Of a DNA stretch of 64,000 bases, positions 47,533 through 56,953 are shown in pieces. Below the pieces are notes generated by a model that ran no database searches, was not told where the DNA came from, and worked only from the letters and a program-made list of their open reading frames with translations. The translations under genes were made by a program, and so were the position numbers. How positions within the stretch are numbered: position 1 is the stretch's first letter; every line of letters starts with the position of its first letter. Source of the stretch: Flavobacterium sp. J49 (GTDB lineage: Bacteria; Bacteroidota; Bacteroidia; Flavobacteriales; Flavobacteriaceae); NCBI RefSeq assembly GCF_011742145.1, contig NZ_JAAQQU010000104.1, positions 205,938 through 269,937 of the forward strand, read 5' to 3'.

Positions 47533-49125
47533 CTATCCACCAAGATTAAACGGTTGTTCCACATCCCAATTGGCGCGCACATCAATTTCTTTGGGAAAAT
47601 AAATGACTTCTTCGGTTTGGCGTTTTTCCAGATAGCTTCCGGTGTCCCAAACCTTGTTTTTGTTGTCGTCATAAATAATTCTCAAGGTATATTTGGCCGG
47701 TTCTATGGCGTCAAAGTTAACGGTGGCCGTTTCCGTATATTCGGAATACTTGACCTTCCCGTCTTTATCTGTGAGTTCAACAATTAGCGGAAACTTTTTG
47801 ACGTTTTCCAGAATGACTCTTAAATTCCCGTAATCCGAAAGATTCTTGGTGTTTATCCTATACGTCAAGGTATCGTTTTGCTTGTCATAGAAATCGGTTA
47901 AAGCACCGGGCATGGCTTCAATGGTGTACCTTTCCAAAGGTTCTTTTTTGAAATCTATGTAGAGTTTTTGATTGAAATCATCGTATTCGGTTGTGAAATT
48001 GACCGCCACAGAATCTTTATTGGTGACGCTTATCTTTGATTTGTCAAATTTCACTAAAGGGATTGTACTGCTAAGCGAAAATCGTTCACGTAATGGTAAA
48101 TTCCCTGTGAAAGTTGGGCTTATACTCAGGGTATCTGCTTTGGCTGCGTTTATTTTTACGGTAAAATCTTCTTTAAAATTGTCTTTTTCAACACTTAGCT
48201 GAAGCGAATCGACTTTTATGGGTTTGAACCAAATTTGCAGTGAATCCTTTTTGGGCATTTGGGTAACCAAAGTTGGAATGATTTCGGAACCCTTTTTGAG
48301 TGTTACTTTGGCATTTTTAGGCTGACCTTCATAACCCATTAACAATCTGCTTTTGGCCGCTAGTGAAGGTTTAAGTGCTTTAAACGGTAGGATTTCTTTA
48401 AATAATTCGACTTCAAAAATCGTGTCATTCGGAATGGTGATGTACTGTTTTTGGAATCCTATTTTGTCTGATTTTGGGTTGTATTTGTTATTTCCGTTGT
48501 CTTTCAAGGCGACCAAAAGATATTTTCCGGCTTTTAAGTTTTCCAATTTAACCACTTCCAAACTGTCCAAGGTGTTGGTAATGTATCTCGGTGTTTCTTT
48601 ATAAATCGTGGAATCGTTAAATTGCTCGTTAATTTCATACAACATTACCGAAACAAAGTTGTCTGTTTTTTTCTCCAAAGCATCTTTTATCCTAACATTC
48701 AACGCCAAGGAATCGATATAACTTCCGGTAGAAAAAATGTATTTGAATTGCGAATACGGATTGCCTTCGTTGTTGTCTTCTATGCTTTGGCCAAAATTAA
48801 AACTGTAAGTGGTATTGGGCTGTAAAGTATCTTTTATTTTAATTGTGAGTGTTTTACTGGCGGTATAAGGCAAAATCTCCGGCTGGTATTTCAACGGCGG
48901 GGAAATAATCAGTTGTTTGTTGGCATTTTTCAGCTTTACATATTCATCAAAAACCAACTTGATTTCTTTTCCGGTAAAATTGGTTGAAAAATTTTTCGGC
49001 AAACTCGATTTTAAAACCGGTGCGAGTGTGTCTTTGTCACCACCGGTTATTGAACCTCGTTTGGCACAACCAATGGTTAAAAGCAATAACAGTAAAGAAA
49101 AATATTTGAAGTTATATTTTGGCAT
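47533..49125 (-). CDS. Lipoprotein with N-terminal Ig-like (SbsA-type) domain
   Basis: A 530-residue lipoprotein. From ATG complement at 49123-49125 the signal is FKYFSLLLLLLTIGC with Cys near residue 19. The Ig-like domain (about 30-130) reads TLAPVLKSSLPKNFSTNF then EIKLVFDEYVKLKNA, as in the SbsA Ig-like family common in Bacteroidota. The rest is beta-rich with repeated Lys/Thr/Asp strands and no recognised catalytic motif. Likely a surface or periplasmic structural protein. An upstream in-frame Met adds 10 residues that would weaken the signal peptide. Confidence 0.85.
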   Translation of the reverse strand: MPKYNFKYFSLLLLLLTIGCAKRGSITGGDKDTLAPVLKSSLPKNFSTNFTGKEIKLVFDEYVKLKNANKQLIISPPLKYQPEILPYTASKTLTIKIKDTLQPNTTYSFNFGQSIEDNNEGNPYSQFKYIFSTGSYIDSLALNVRIKDALEKKTDNFVSVMLYEINEQFNDSTIYKETPRYITNTLDSLEVVKLENLKAGKYLLVALKDNGNNKYNPKSDKIGFQKQYITIPNDTIFEVELFKEILPFKALKPSLAAKSRLLMGYEGQPKNAKVTLKKGSEIIPTLVTQMPKKDSLQIWFKPIKVDSLQLSVEKDNFKEDFTVKINAAKADTLSISPTFTGNLPLRERFSLSSTIPLVKFDKSKISVTNKDSVAVNFTTEYDDFNQKLYIDFKKEPLERYTIEAMPGALTDFYDKQNDTLTYRINTKNLSDYGNLRVILENVKKFPLIVELTDKDGKVKYSEYTETATVNFDAIEPAKYTLRIIYDDNKNKVWDTGSYLEKRQTEEVIYFPKEIDVRANWDVEQPFNLGG

Positions 49126-49242
49126 AAAGCATTTTTTCAAAGCACAAAATAACAATTATATTTAGTGTGAATGAAATGTTTTAGCCGAAACTTAACAAAT
49201 TGAATAGTATTGCTAACTAATCATATTTATTTTCCTTTGAAA

Positions 49243-49566
49243 TTAATTTGACAGCACTATAATATACATGCCGGAAAGAACGGCAATTACAGATAAAGGA
49301 TAAACTATCGTCTTAATTACTGAGAAGTTTCTTTTTTTGATGTTAGTAATGTCTTTTACAGGAACTTGTTTTTCCTCAAATTTTTCATTCACCAGTATCG
49401 TGCTGTCTTTGATACCATGGAAAACCACTTTAGCGTATTTATGATTCCGTTCAATCTTGTAGGTTTTGCCTACTTCCATCTTTGACGGATCATTGTCCAT
49501 TGCTTTATAACTGAAACAACTTTGTAACGAAACAAGCATAGCGAGTAATAAAAAGATTTTTTTCAT
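49243..49566 (-). CDS. Small lipoprotein of unknown function
   Basis: About 108 residues beginning MKKIFLLLAMLVSLQSC, a clear lipobox, then FSYKAMDNDPSKMEVG. A second hydrophobic helix lies at the C-terminus (VIKTIVYPLSVIAVLSGMYIIVL). It therefore has a lipid anchor and a membrane helix. The middle (YKIERNHKYAKVVFHGIKDSTILVN) is beta-rich. An additional in-frame Met two codons upstream is possible. No function recognised, no close neighbour on the same strand. Confidence 0.72.
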   Translation of the reverse strand: MKKIFLLLAMLVSLQSCFSYKAMDNDPSKMEVGKTYKIERNHKYAKVVFHGIKDSTILVNEKFEEKQVPVKDITNIKKRNFSVIKTIVYPLSVIAVLSGMYIIVLSN

Positions 49567-49637
49567 AAACACTGTATTTAAAGGTTAATCTGACACGAAT
49601 ATAAGAAAATATATCTATTTCTTACAATTTATATAAA

Positions 49638-50321
49638 TTAACTATGTGCCATAGCCATACAAACGATACTGATTTTGGCATTGGGGATTTTGAGCAGTTC
49701 GCGGCTGCAAGCTTCAAGGGTTGAACCGGTTGTCATTACATCATCTATGAGCAAAAAATGTTTGTCGTGGTGGTTTTCGGAAAAATTAACGTCAAATATG
49801 GTTTTGTTGATATCAGCTCTGCCCAAAAGCGACTTTTTGGTTTGGGTTTTGGTATACAATTTTCGTTGCAAAACATTTTCCTCATAAGGAATGTTTAAAT
49901 TTTGTGCCAATGATTTACCGAAAGTCGTCACCTGATTGTAACCGCGTTCGCGAAACCTTCTTTTGTGCAACGGAACCGGAATGATGTAATCGATATTTTT
50001 CATCTGTTCCAAATCTTTTAATTCTGACGCATACCAATCGCCGACGATTGTCCCGATTTCTTGATTGCCTTTGTATTTGAGTTGGTGCATCATTTCCTGA
50101 ACAATCCCTTTTTTGTGGAAATAAAACAAGGCGGCGCCAAACTCGAGCGGAATTCTACCATAGAGCTTTTGGAAGATTTCGTTCTCTTCTATTTTGTGGT
50201 GATTGGTGAGCGGAATTTCGTGTCGGCACTGGGTACAAATCACCTTTTCGTCGCTTAACAAAATAGCGTGACAACCCGCGCACGACTTTGGAAAAAATAA
50301 ATTGACCAAGTGATTCCACAT
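49638..50321 (-). CDS. comF: ComF family phosphoribosyltransferase-like protein
   Basis: A 227-residue protein. The N-terminal zinc ribbon is FFPKSCAGCHAILL then VICTQCRHEI (four Cys). The phosphoribosyltransferase-like domain has IDYIIPVPLHKRRFRERGYNQV and the PRPP-loop-like FLLIDDVMTTGSTLEACSREL near residue 190. ComF proteins support DNA uptake by natural transformation, probably acting on single-stranded DNA in the cytoplasm. Related GntX in E. coli acts in gluconate use. It is divergent from glyS across 97 bp. Confidence 0.9.
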   Translation of the reverse strand: MWNHLVNLFFPKSCAGCHAILLSDEKVICTQCRHEIPLTNHHKIEENEIFQKLYGRIPLEFGAALFYFHKKGIVQEMMHQLKYKGNQEIGTIVGDWYASELKDLEQMKNIDYIIPVPLHKRRFRERGYNQVTTFGKSLAQNLNIPYEENVLQRKLYTKTQTKKSLLGRADINKTIFDVNFSENHHDKHFLLIDDVMTTGSTLEACSRELLKIPNAKISIVCMAMAHS

Positions 50322-50403
50322 AAAAAAGTAATTTTCTTACATAAAATTATAAAAATTTTCTATTCTAATTGATTTTTAAGCCTTTTTTTATCATCGCTTT
50401 TTA

Positions 50404-50411
50404 TATTTTTG
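50404..50411 (+). promoter_or_regulatory. -7 box of glyS, near-leaderless
   Basis: TATTTTTG ends 7 bp before the ATG at 50419, so the mRNA would begin at or just before the start codon. A T-run at 50383-50389 takes the -33 area. Confidence 0.5.
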
Positions 50412-50418
50412 CAGCATT

Positions 50419-51960
50419 ATGGCAAAACAAGAAGATTTATTTAAGAATGTAGTTTCGCATGCAAAAGAGTACGGATTTATTTTTCCGTCAAGCGAAATAT
50501 ATGATGGTTTGAGCGCAGTGTATGATTATGCTCAAAACGGAGTCGAATTAAAAAAGAACATTAGAGAATATTGGTGGAAAGCCATGGTGCAAATGCATGA
50601 AAACATTGTCGGTTTAGACGCCGCGATTTTGATGCATCCGACCACTTGGAAAGCTTCGGGTCACGTTGATGCGTTCAACGATCCGTTGATTGACAACAAG
50701 GATTCTAAAAAAAGATACAGAGCCGATGTTTTAATTGAGGATTATGCCGAAAAATTAAACCTGAAAGCCAAAAAAGAAATTGAAAAAGCCCGCGAGCGTT
50801 TTGGAGCTTCTTTTGACGAAGAACAATACAAAACGACCAATCCGCGAGTGATGGAATACTTGGCCAAAGAGCGTGAAATTCTCGAAAGAATGGGTCGTTC
50901 GCTTGGTGCCGGAGATTTAGAAGATGTAAAAGCCTTAATCGAAGAGTTAGAAATCGCCGATCCGGAAACCGGTTCCAGAAACTGGACGGATGTGAAGCAA
51001 TTCAACTTGATGTTTGGCACCAAACTAGGCGCTTCTGCAGAAAATGCTATGGATTTGTACTTGCGTCCGGAAACGGCTCAAGGTATTTTTGTGAATTTCC
51101 TAAACGTTCAAAAAACCGGAAGAATGAAAATTCCTTTTGGAATTGCCCAAACCGGAAAAGCGTTCCGTAATGAAATTGTAGCGCGTCAGTTTATTTTCCG
51201 TATGCGTGAATTTGAACAAATGGAAATGCAGTTTTTTGTAAAACCGGGTGAAGAGATGAAATGGTACGAGTATTGGAAAACGACTCGTTTGAACTGGCAT
51301 TTATCCTTAGGGTTAGGCGCAGTAAATTACCGTTTCCACGACCACGAAAAATTAGCACACTACGCGAATGCGGCTGCGGATATCGAATTTAATTTCCCTT
51401 TTGGTTTCAAAGAATTAGAAGGAATTCACTCGAGAACCGATTTCGATTTGAAAGCACACGAACAATATTCGGGTAAAAAACTACAGTATTTTGACAACGA
51501 AACCAATTCAAACTACGTGCCTTATGTAGTAGAAACTTCGGTTGGTTTGGACAGAATGTTCTTGGCGGTTTTTGCAACAGCATTAAAAGAAGAAACGTTA
51601 GAAGATGGTTCAACCCGTACTGTTTTGCGTTTGCCAAGTGTTTTAGCGCCTACTAAAGCAGCGGTTTTACCTTTAGTAAAAAAAGACGGTTTGCCGGAAG
51701 TAGCCCAAAAAATCATCGAAGATTTGAAATGGGATTTCAACGTGGCTTATGACGAAAAAGATGCGGTTGGTCGTCGTTACAGAAGACAAGATGCGTTGGG
51801 AACGCCTTTCTGTATCACGGTGGATCACCAAACATTGGAAGACGAAACGGTTACAATTCGCCATAGAGATTCGATGGCGCAAGACCGCGTTAAAATATCC
51901 GAATTGAGAAACATCATCGGCAACGAAGTTTCGATGAGAAACTGGCTGATGAAAATGTAA
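50419..51960 (+). CDS. glyS: Glycyl-tRNA synthetase (single-chain class II)
   Basis: Charges tRNA-Gly; 513 residues, the alpha2-type homodimer also found in Gram-positives and eukaryotes. Class II motif 2 is GKAFRNEIVARQFIFRMREFEQMEMQF split over RNEIVARQFIFRMREFEQ, and YLRPETAQGIFVNF comes before it. Motif 3 lies in VVETSVGLDRMFLAVFATAL. The N-terminal MYDYAQNGVELK-like AVYDYAQNGVELKKNI and the anticodon domain (about 400-513) complete it. Terminator follows. Confidence 0.96.
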   Translation: MAKQEDLFKNVVSHAKEYGFIFPSSEIYDGLSAVYDYAQNGVELKKNIREYWWKAMVQMHENIVGLDAAILMHPTTWKASGHVDAFNDPLIDNKDSKKRYRADVLIEDYAEKLNLKAKKEIEKARERFGASFDEEQYKTTNPRVMEYLAKEREILERMGRSLGAGDLEDVKALIEELEIADPETGSRNWTDVKQFNLMFGTKLGASAENAMDLYLRPETAQGIFVNFLNVQKTGRMKIPFGIAQTGKAFRNEIVARQFIFRMREFEQMEMQFFVKPGEEMKWYEYWKTTRLNWHLSLGLGAVNYRFHDHEKLAHYANAAADIEFNFPFGFKELEGIHSRTDFDLKAHEQYSGKKLQYFDNETNSNYVPYVVETSVGLDRMFLAVFATALKEETLEDGSTRTVLRLPSVLAPTKAAVLPLVKKDGLPEVAQKIIEDLKWDFNVAYDEKDAVGRRYRRQDALGTPFCITVDHQTLEDETVTIRHRDSMAQDRVKISELRNIIGNEVSMRNWLMKM

Positions 51961-51976
51961 CACCATAAATTCTCAT

Positions 51977-51992
51977 TTCCGCGAAGGCGGAA
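51977..51992. repeat. Small hairpin repeat after glyS
   Basis: TTCCGC, GAAG loop, GCGGAA. It resembles a class of short hairpins common between bacterial genes; only one copy is obvious in this window. Confidence 0.5.
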
Positions 51993-51993
51993 G

Positions 51994-52028
51994 AAAATCC
52001 CAAATTCCGATACGAGTTTGGGATTTTT
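51994..52028 (+). terminator. Intrinsic terminator of glyS
   Basis: AAAATCCCAAA and TTTGGGATTTT form an 11-bp stem with a 12-nt loop and a T-run at the end. Confidence 0.85.
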
Positions 52029-52274
52029 TATTTTTTGTAAGTATTCTTCTTGGTTTAAATGCACATATTAACAGATTCGGTGATTCTGTCAACAATTTGA
52101 AAAACTCACAAATCGATGGTATAATTTCGTTACAACGAAAATCGGCACGTTTGGTCGTTTTTATTTTTGTGTTTAATTTTTAATACTAATATTTAGTTTA
52201 ACAAAATAGTTTCCCCAAAACTACCCGTTAATTTAATCAGAAAATGCTGTCCCTAAATCAACGGATAAGCGTTA

Positions 52275-53159
52275 ATGAGTCATACTTACATAATAATTGA
52301 TGACAATCAAGACGATGTCACGAAAACTCAGGTAATTGCTGAGCGCTTTCGTAACTTGTCTTTCGTCGCATCGGCCAATAGTTATGACGAAGGGGTGAAT
52401 CTAATCTTGGAACACCAACCTCATCTTGTTTTTCTCGAAATCGATCCTTCAGATAAAAAGAGCAATCTTGCTTTATCGTTGATTAATGAATTGTATCGTT
52501 ATTTGAGTGTAGTTCCCAAAATTATCATTACAACTTCCAAAAAAGATTTGGCTTATGAAGCCTTGAAATATGAAGTCGTTGATTATTTGTTGAAACCTTT
52601 AGACATTAATGATTTCAGAAAAGCGATACTGAAATTTGACCGCGCTATAAAGTCTGATTTACCACACATGGAAGTCAAAAATCCGGCAGCGACTTTTGAA
52701 GTACTGGACGAAACCCTGACCGAAGAAATAGAAACGGCTGAACACGATGTTGAAGTAAAAGCCATGCCGGTAGCCGTAGAAAATCAAGTTATCCTTCAGA
52801 AACAACAATCGTTAGTAATTTGTATAAAATCTTATGGCGATTACCGCTATATTGACTCCAATGATGTGCTTTATTTTGAAGCCGACAACAACTCTACCGA
52901 TATTCATTTGAACAATGGCGAAATGATTACGGCATTCAAAACTTTAAAGCATTTTGAAACAGTTTTGCCGCAAACACAATTCTTGCGCATCCACAACAGC
53001 TACATCATTAATGTCGACCAAGTATCGAGGATTCACACCGGAAATACGGTTTGTTACATTAAAAACTCAACTACTAAATTACCGTTCTCCAAATCTTATA
53101 AGGAAAATGTTGATTTAATTATCAACCGCATTGCAGGCGGAAATTATTTGGAGATATAG
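52275..53159 (+). CDS. LytTR-type response regulator with E in place of the phospho-Asp
   Basis: A 294-residue regulator. The receiver covers about 1-125: acidic pair D9-D10, the Thr of IIITTSKKD and the Lys of LLKPLDI are present. The phosphoacceptor site reads LVFLEI, so the usual Asp is E55. A linker to about 180 follows. The LytTR DNA-binding domain is VICIKSYGDYRYIDSNDVLYFEAD to FLRIHNSYIINVDQVSRI. Glu may mimic constant phosphorylation, so the protein may work without a kinase; Asp57 nearby is an unlikely substitute. It precedes RR1 by 32 bp in the signalling island. Confidence 0.88.
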   Translation: MSHTYIIIDDNQDDVTKTQVIAERFRNLSFVASANSYDEGVNLILEHQPHLVFLEIDPSDKKSNLALSLINELYRYLSVVPKIIITTSKKDLAYEALKYEVVDYLLKPLDINDFRKAILKFDRAIKSDLPHMEVKNPAATFEVLDETLTEEIETAEHDVEVKAMPVAVENQVILQKQQSLVICIKSYGDYRYIDSNDVLYFEADNNSTDIHLNNGEMITAFKTLKHFETVLPQTQFLRIHNSYIINVDQVSRIHTGNTVCYIKNSTTKLPFSKSYKENVDLIINRIAGGNYLEI

Positions 53160-53191
53160 AAGAAAAATAATACATTTACTAAAATTTAAGT

Positions 53192-53848
53192 ATGGAAGTA
53201 ACTGTATTAATAATTGATGATCATCCTCCCATTATTGAAGGCTATAAGTCGATATTGTCTTACAATCCCTATGGATATACTCTAAATATACAAACAGCTT
53301 TCAATTGTGAGTCTGCTTATCAATTGATTTCAACCACCAGAAATTCATTTGATGTGGTGATGGTCGATTACACCATGCCACCCTATCCGGGGAAAAAAAT
53401 TCATTGTGGTGCTGATTTGGTTCCTGTAATCAGAAAGTATTTACCAGAGTCCAAAATAATGATGCTTACCTCTCATTCCTCTTCGCTTTTATTGCTCAAA
53501 TTAATAACGGAATGCGACCCGGAAGGCTTGTTGGTCAAAAGTGATTTTTTAGCAGATGAATTTTTGGTAGCTTTTGATACTATTGTCAGAGGCGAAAACT
53601 ACTTCAGCAGTACCATTCAAAGTTTGAAGAAAGAATTGGCAGAAAAGGTCGAGGTTTTGGACAGCTACAACCGACAAATCATAACACTTTTATCCGAAGG
53701 CATAAAAACCAAAAACTTACCCGATCATTTACATCTCTCCAAAAGTGCAATTGACAAACGTAAAGTCTTTATCAAAGAATTTTTTAATGTAGAAAAAGGC
53801 ACTGATGAAGACATTTTAAGAGAAGCCAGAAAGCAAGGCTTGATTTAA
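53192..53848 (+). CDS. Response regulator RR1 (receiver plus LuxR-type HTH)
   Basis: A 218-residue response regulator. Receiver: IIDDHPPIIEGYKS at the start, phosphoacceptor D59 in VVMVDYTMP, Ser in MLTSHSSSLLL, and Lys in GLLVKSDFLADE. A helix-turn-helix follows about residues 155-218 (RQIITLLSEGIKTKNLPDHLHLSKSAIDKRKVFIKEFF), short for LuxR. It is paralogous to RR2 at 59337: both end in GTD-[VE]D-[LI]-REA-[KR]-[NK]-x-G-[LV]-I. It likely pairs with the histidine kinase HK1. Confidence 0.9.
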   Translation: MEVTVLIIDDHPPIIEGYKSILSYNPYGYTLNIQTAFNCESAYQLISTTRNSFDVVMVDYTMPPYPGKKIHCGADLVPVIRKYLPESKIMMLTSHSSSLLLLKLITECDPEGLLVKSDFLADEFLVAFDTIVRGENYFSSTIQSLKKELAEKVEVLDSYNRQIITLLSEGIKTKNLPDHLHLSKSAIDKRKVFIKEFFNVEKGTDEDILREARKQGLI

Positions 53849-54158
53849 ATCCTCAACTTCCCTATCCAATTTTAGAAAATGTACACTTTTAGTGTAACAA
53901 AAAGTCATTACTAGCTTTTAATTTTACCTCGATAAAAAATTCAGTTGTTTATTGGTAAAGAAACAAGACTTACCATCTTGAGTATGAAGCCGGATGAAAG
54001 TGGTATTTTATTTGGTGGAAAATTAATTGAAATTTTGTTCTGTTTATTTTGGGTTAGTTATTAAACAGGAGTAAGCAAAACGAACCACAAACAGCCTATG
54101 CTTTGATGTTTTGGACGACTTAAAGCTGGGCTGTTTTATTTAACCCATTAACGAAAGC
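53849..54158. other. 310-bp gap between RR1 and the small exported protein gene
   Basis: No gene seen. It contains a 15-bp dyad (TACACT, TTT, AGTGTA, 53882-53896). AT-rich DNA follows; no convincing TAnnTTTG box was found. Confidence 0.4.
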
Positions 54159-54521
54159 ATGAAAAAATTATCCCGGTTTCTGATTGTTGTATTGGTTCCC
54201 TTTTTTGCTATTTCACAAAGTAGAGACAAACAAGAATCTACCTTTTTGAAAATCAAATCGGGAGAAGACATTATCACGTATGAATTTCATTCTATTCAGG
54301 ATTTTGAGGAGAATTCGGAGAAAATATTTGATGAAATTCCAACCGAGAATCTTTCCAACAAAAAAGAAAAACATCCAAACTTAACCATAGAAATTTCTAT
54401 TACAATCACTTCAACAGATGAATCACGTACCATATCCGGTTCTGTCACTGGATCTTCACAAACAATCATAACTGCTATAAAAAAATTGCGAAAGCAATTG
54501 ATAATTATTGCATCAGAATAG
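54159..54521 (+). CDS. Small exported protein of unknown function
   Basis: A 120-residue ORF with signal peptide MKKLSRFLIVVLVPFFAIS cut near residue 20. The mature part is acidic then Ser/Thr-rich (ITITSTDESRTISGSVTG) and ends in a basic amphipathic helix (IITAIKKLRKQLIII). It carries no Cys. It lies 52 bp before HK1 on the same strand, between RR1 and HK1, so it may be an accessory of this sensor system. I recognise no family. Confidence 0.6.
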   Translation: MKKLSRFLIVVLVPFFAISQSRDKQESTFLKIKSGEDIITYEFHSIQDFEENSEKIFDEIPTENLSNKKEKHPNLTIEISITITSTDESRTISGSVTGSSQTIITAIKKLRKQLIIIASE

Positions 54522-54573
54522 CCATTGTTGAATATTAAACCGAAAAAATACGATTTTTACTTAAATTGGCTTC

Positions 54574-56607
54574 ATGAATAAAGGATTTGGATTTTTATTA
54601 TTGTTACTTATAATTCTCTGCGGGTGTAACCCTAAGGCAGCTGACAACAACAGTTTGCCTACGAACGATTCGATTCAAAAATACTTGGCCTTAGCGGGAA
54701 ATGATACCATTGAACTTGAGGATAGAGCCAAATACAATGACAAGGCTTTAAGCTTTTTGGATTTGGAGAAAAATGATAGTTTGACTAGGGAGTATTTGAA
54801 CGAAATTTCTAGAAATCAATTAAACACTAATCAAACTACTAAATTCGAAACCATATCTAAAATAAATTTTAAGAAAAGTGAAATAGCTAAAGATACTCTC
54901 CGGATAGCTAAATATTATGAAAACAAAGGCCAATATTTTAAAAAATTATATGTCTATGATTCTGCAATATATTATTATTTAAAAGCGGAACAACTATATT
55001 TAAAAATTAAAGATAAAAATAATCTAGCTTTTGTTTATAATAAAAAAGCTTTGGTTCAGCTCTATTTAGATGATTATTTAGGAGCTGAATTATCAGCAAA
55101 AAAATCATATAACTATTTAAAAAAAACAAAACATCATTATAAAATTGTACTCTGTTTATTAATCTTAGGCAATTCCTATCATAGTATGAAAGAGTATGAA
55201 AAAGCAATTTTAACTTTTCAAGAAGCTCTTTATATAATTAAAAAGCATAATGTTTATAATCGTAAGAATAACTTTTCTGCAGGCACATGCTTAAACAACA
55301 TTGGCAATGCTTTAAGGGAACAGAGAAAGTTTGATGAAGCTATTTACTACTTTAAAAAAGCTTTGAAGGAAAAGAACATAAAGCATGATGACTCTGAATT
55401 ATATGGGTATCTACTAAACAATCTTGGTTATTGTTATTTAAAAACAAACAAAAACGTAAACTTGTCCTTTATATTTGAAGAGGCCAAAAAAATATTTGAT
55501 GACTTAGGAATAAAAAATGAGAGTGCAGTAAGTGATATTTATTTATCTGAATATTTCATTAAAAAAGGAGATACGGCAAAAGCTAATGCTCATGCTGAAT
55601 CAGCTTTGAGGTTGTCAAAAGAGGCTAATGCTCCCTATTATTTTCTAACCGCTCTAAGCCATGCGGGTAGTATCAACCCAAAAAAAGCTCCAATCTACAT
55701 CAAAGAATACCATCGAATAAATGACAGTATTCTTTTTGCTGAGAGACAGGCCAGAAATCAATATTATAAAATCCAATTGGAAACCGATGAAATAATCCAA
55801 CAAAAACAAACCGCTTTGAAACAGAAAGCTGTTGTTATTGCGGTTGCCACAGCAATTCTGATTATTGCCATCCTAATTTTCATCATCGCTCGACAAAGAT
55901 TAAAACAAAAAGAACTTCGCTTAAAAGAAACCGAACAAAAAGCCAATGAAGACATTTACCAGTTGATGTTAGCGCAAAAAATTAAAGAAGAAGAAGTTAG
56001 GCAGCAAGAAAAAAAACGCATCGGTATAGAATTACACGACGGCATAATGAATAAATTGGCCAGTACCCGGCTCAATCTTTCCATATTGTCAATCAGTCGC
56101 GATGACAACACCATTCAGAACTGTTTGAATCATATCCATGATATCCAAAATATTGAGAAAGAAATCAGGAATGTTGCTCATGACTTAAACCAGAAAACCA
56201 TTTACAGTTCAGATAGCTTTGAAAGGTTATTAAAAGATTTGATAGAGGACCAAAACAGAACCAATTCTACAAACTTCTTCCTGGAAATCAATCGAGACAT
56301 CAATTGGAATAATATCTCCGACAGCAAAAAAATGAATTTATATCGCATAGTACAAGAAGCTTGTTATAACATTAGCAAATATGCAATGGCAAAAAATGCC
56401 ACAATCAACTTTTTGATAGACCGAAAAAATATTTGCCTTTTAATTACCGACGATGGTATTGGATTTAATTCTGCCGATAGTAAAAAGGGGATCGGCATAA
56501 AAAATATGAAACATCGAGTAAAGATGATGAAAGGAAAATTTAGCCTTTCATCAAAACCCAACTACGGAACTAAAATCAATATCTCTATCCCTTCAAAAGA
56601 AATTTAA
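54574..56607 (+). CDS. Lipoprotein-anchored TPR histidine kinase HK1
   Basis: A 677-residue sensor kinase. The N-terminus has a lipobox signal (LLLLLIILCGC, Cys near 18). Tetratricopeptide-like repeats fill about 75-390 (NKGQYFKKLYVYDSAIYYY; SYHSMKEYEKAILTFQEALYI; NNIGNALREQRKFDEAIYYF). A membrane helix lies near 419-439 and a coiled coil follows. HisKA_3-type phosphoacceptor H488 is in IGIELHDGIMNKLAS; the ATPase domain has YRIVQEACYNISKYA, ITDDGIGFN and GIGIKNMKHRVKMM. The TPRs would thus face outside the cytoplasmic membrane. Partner is likely RR1. Nearly the same layout as HK2. Confidence 0.9.
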   Translation: MNKGFGFLLLLLIILCGCNPKAADNNSLPTNDSIQKYLALAGNDTIELEDRAKYNDKALSFLDLEKNDSLTREYLNEISRNQLNTNQTTKFETISKINFKKSEIAKDTLRIAKYYENKGQYFKKLYVYDSAIYYYLKAEQLYLKIKDKNNLAFVYNKKALVQLYLDDYLGAELSAKKSYNYLKKTKHHYKIVLCLLILGNSYHSMKEYEKAILTFQEALYIIKKHNVYNRKNNFSAGTCLNNIGNALREQRKFDEAIYYFKKALKEKNIKHDDSELYGYLLNNLGYCYLKTNKNVNLSFIFEEAKKIFDDLGIKNESAVSDIYLSEYFIKKGDTAKANAHAESALRLSKEANAPYYFLTALSHAGSINPKKAPIYIKEYHRINDSILFAERQARNQYYKIQLETDEIIQQKQTALKQKAVVIAVATAILIIAILIFIIARQRLKQKELRLKETEQKANEDIYQLMLAQKIKEEEVRQQEKKRIGIELHDGIMNKLASTRLNLSILSISRDDNTIQNCLNHIHDIQNIEKEIRNVAHDLNQKTIYSSDSFERLLKDLIEDQNRTNSTNFFLEINRDINWNNISDSKKMNLYRIVQEACYNISKYAMAKNATINFLIDRKNICLLITDDGIGFNSADSKKGIGIKNMKHRVKMMKGKFSLSSKPNYGTKINISIPSKEI

Positions 56608-56953
56608 AATAATCTTATTTTTCAAAGATTGTTTGCCTCCAAAAAGAAGCTTCCTGTCTTCATCAAAACAATTGTATTATTTATTGCTTTTGTGTTAACC
56701 TCAAACTAAGAGGTTTTCAACAATCTTATATAATTATCCGAAATTTTAGCAAAACCACCAAAATCATCCACCAAGATTTGACCATCATTCACTCACAAAC
56801 GAGGTCATTCTACCATAAACACCTTTATTTATAGGGATTCACAGAGACATCCTTTTTAGTTTTACATCGTGAAAGTGTGAAAGCCCTCAAATCATTAAAA
56901 GCTCACGCTCATTAAAACGAAACAAAAACATTAACAATAAAAAGTCTCAAATT
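56608..56953. other. 346-bp gap upstream of the repeat-peptide gene
   Basis: No ORF supported. A 6-bp hairpin (AACCTC at 56697-56702 with GAGGTT at 56710-56715) may help to end HK1 transcription. The region near 56890-56950 is a typical A-rich leader. No full TAnnTTTG match; the near match AAGATTTG has one mismatch. The promoter for the peptide gene is therefore uncertain. Confidence 0.45.

Larger units (their letters stand above)
51961..52274. other. 314-bp gap between glyS and the LytTR regulator
   Basis: It holds a small hairpin (51977-51992), the glyS terminator and a 16-bp dyad at 52125-52140 (TTTCGTT, AC, AACGAAA). There is also a TATTTTTG box at 52162-52169 that could be the -7 element of the response regulator operon; its -33 element is not evident. 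No gene seen. Confidence 0.5.

Noticed and set aside
56641..56700. TTGCTTTTG near 56684 as the peptide gene promoter
   Set aside because: One mismatch to TAnnTTTG and the TTG spacing is only 10 bp; it also lies about 260 bp from the gene.
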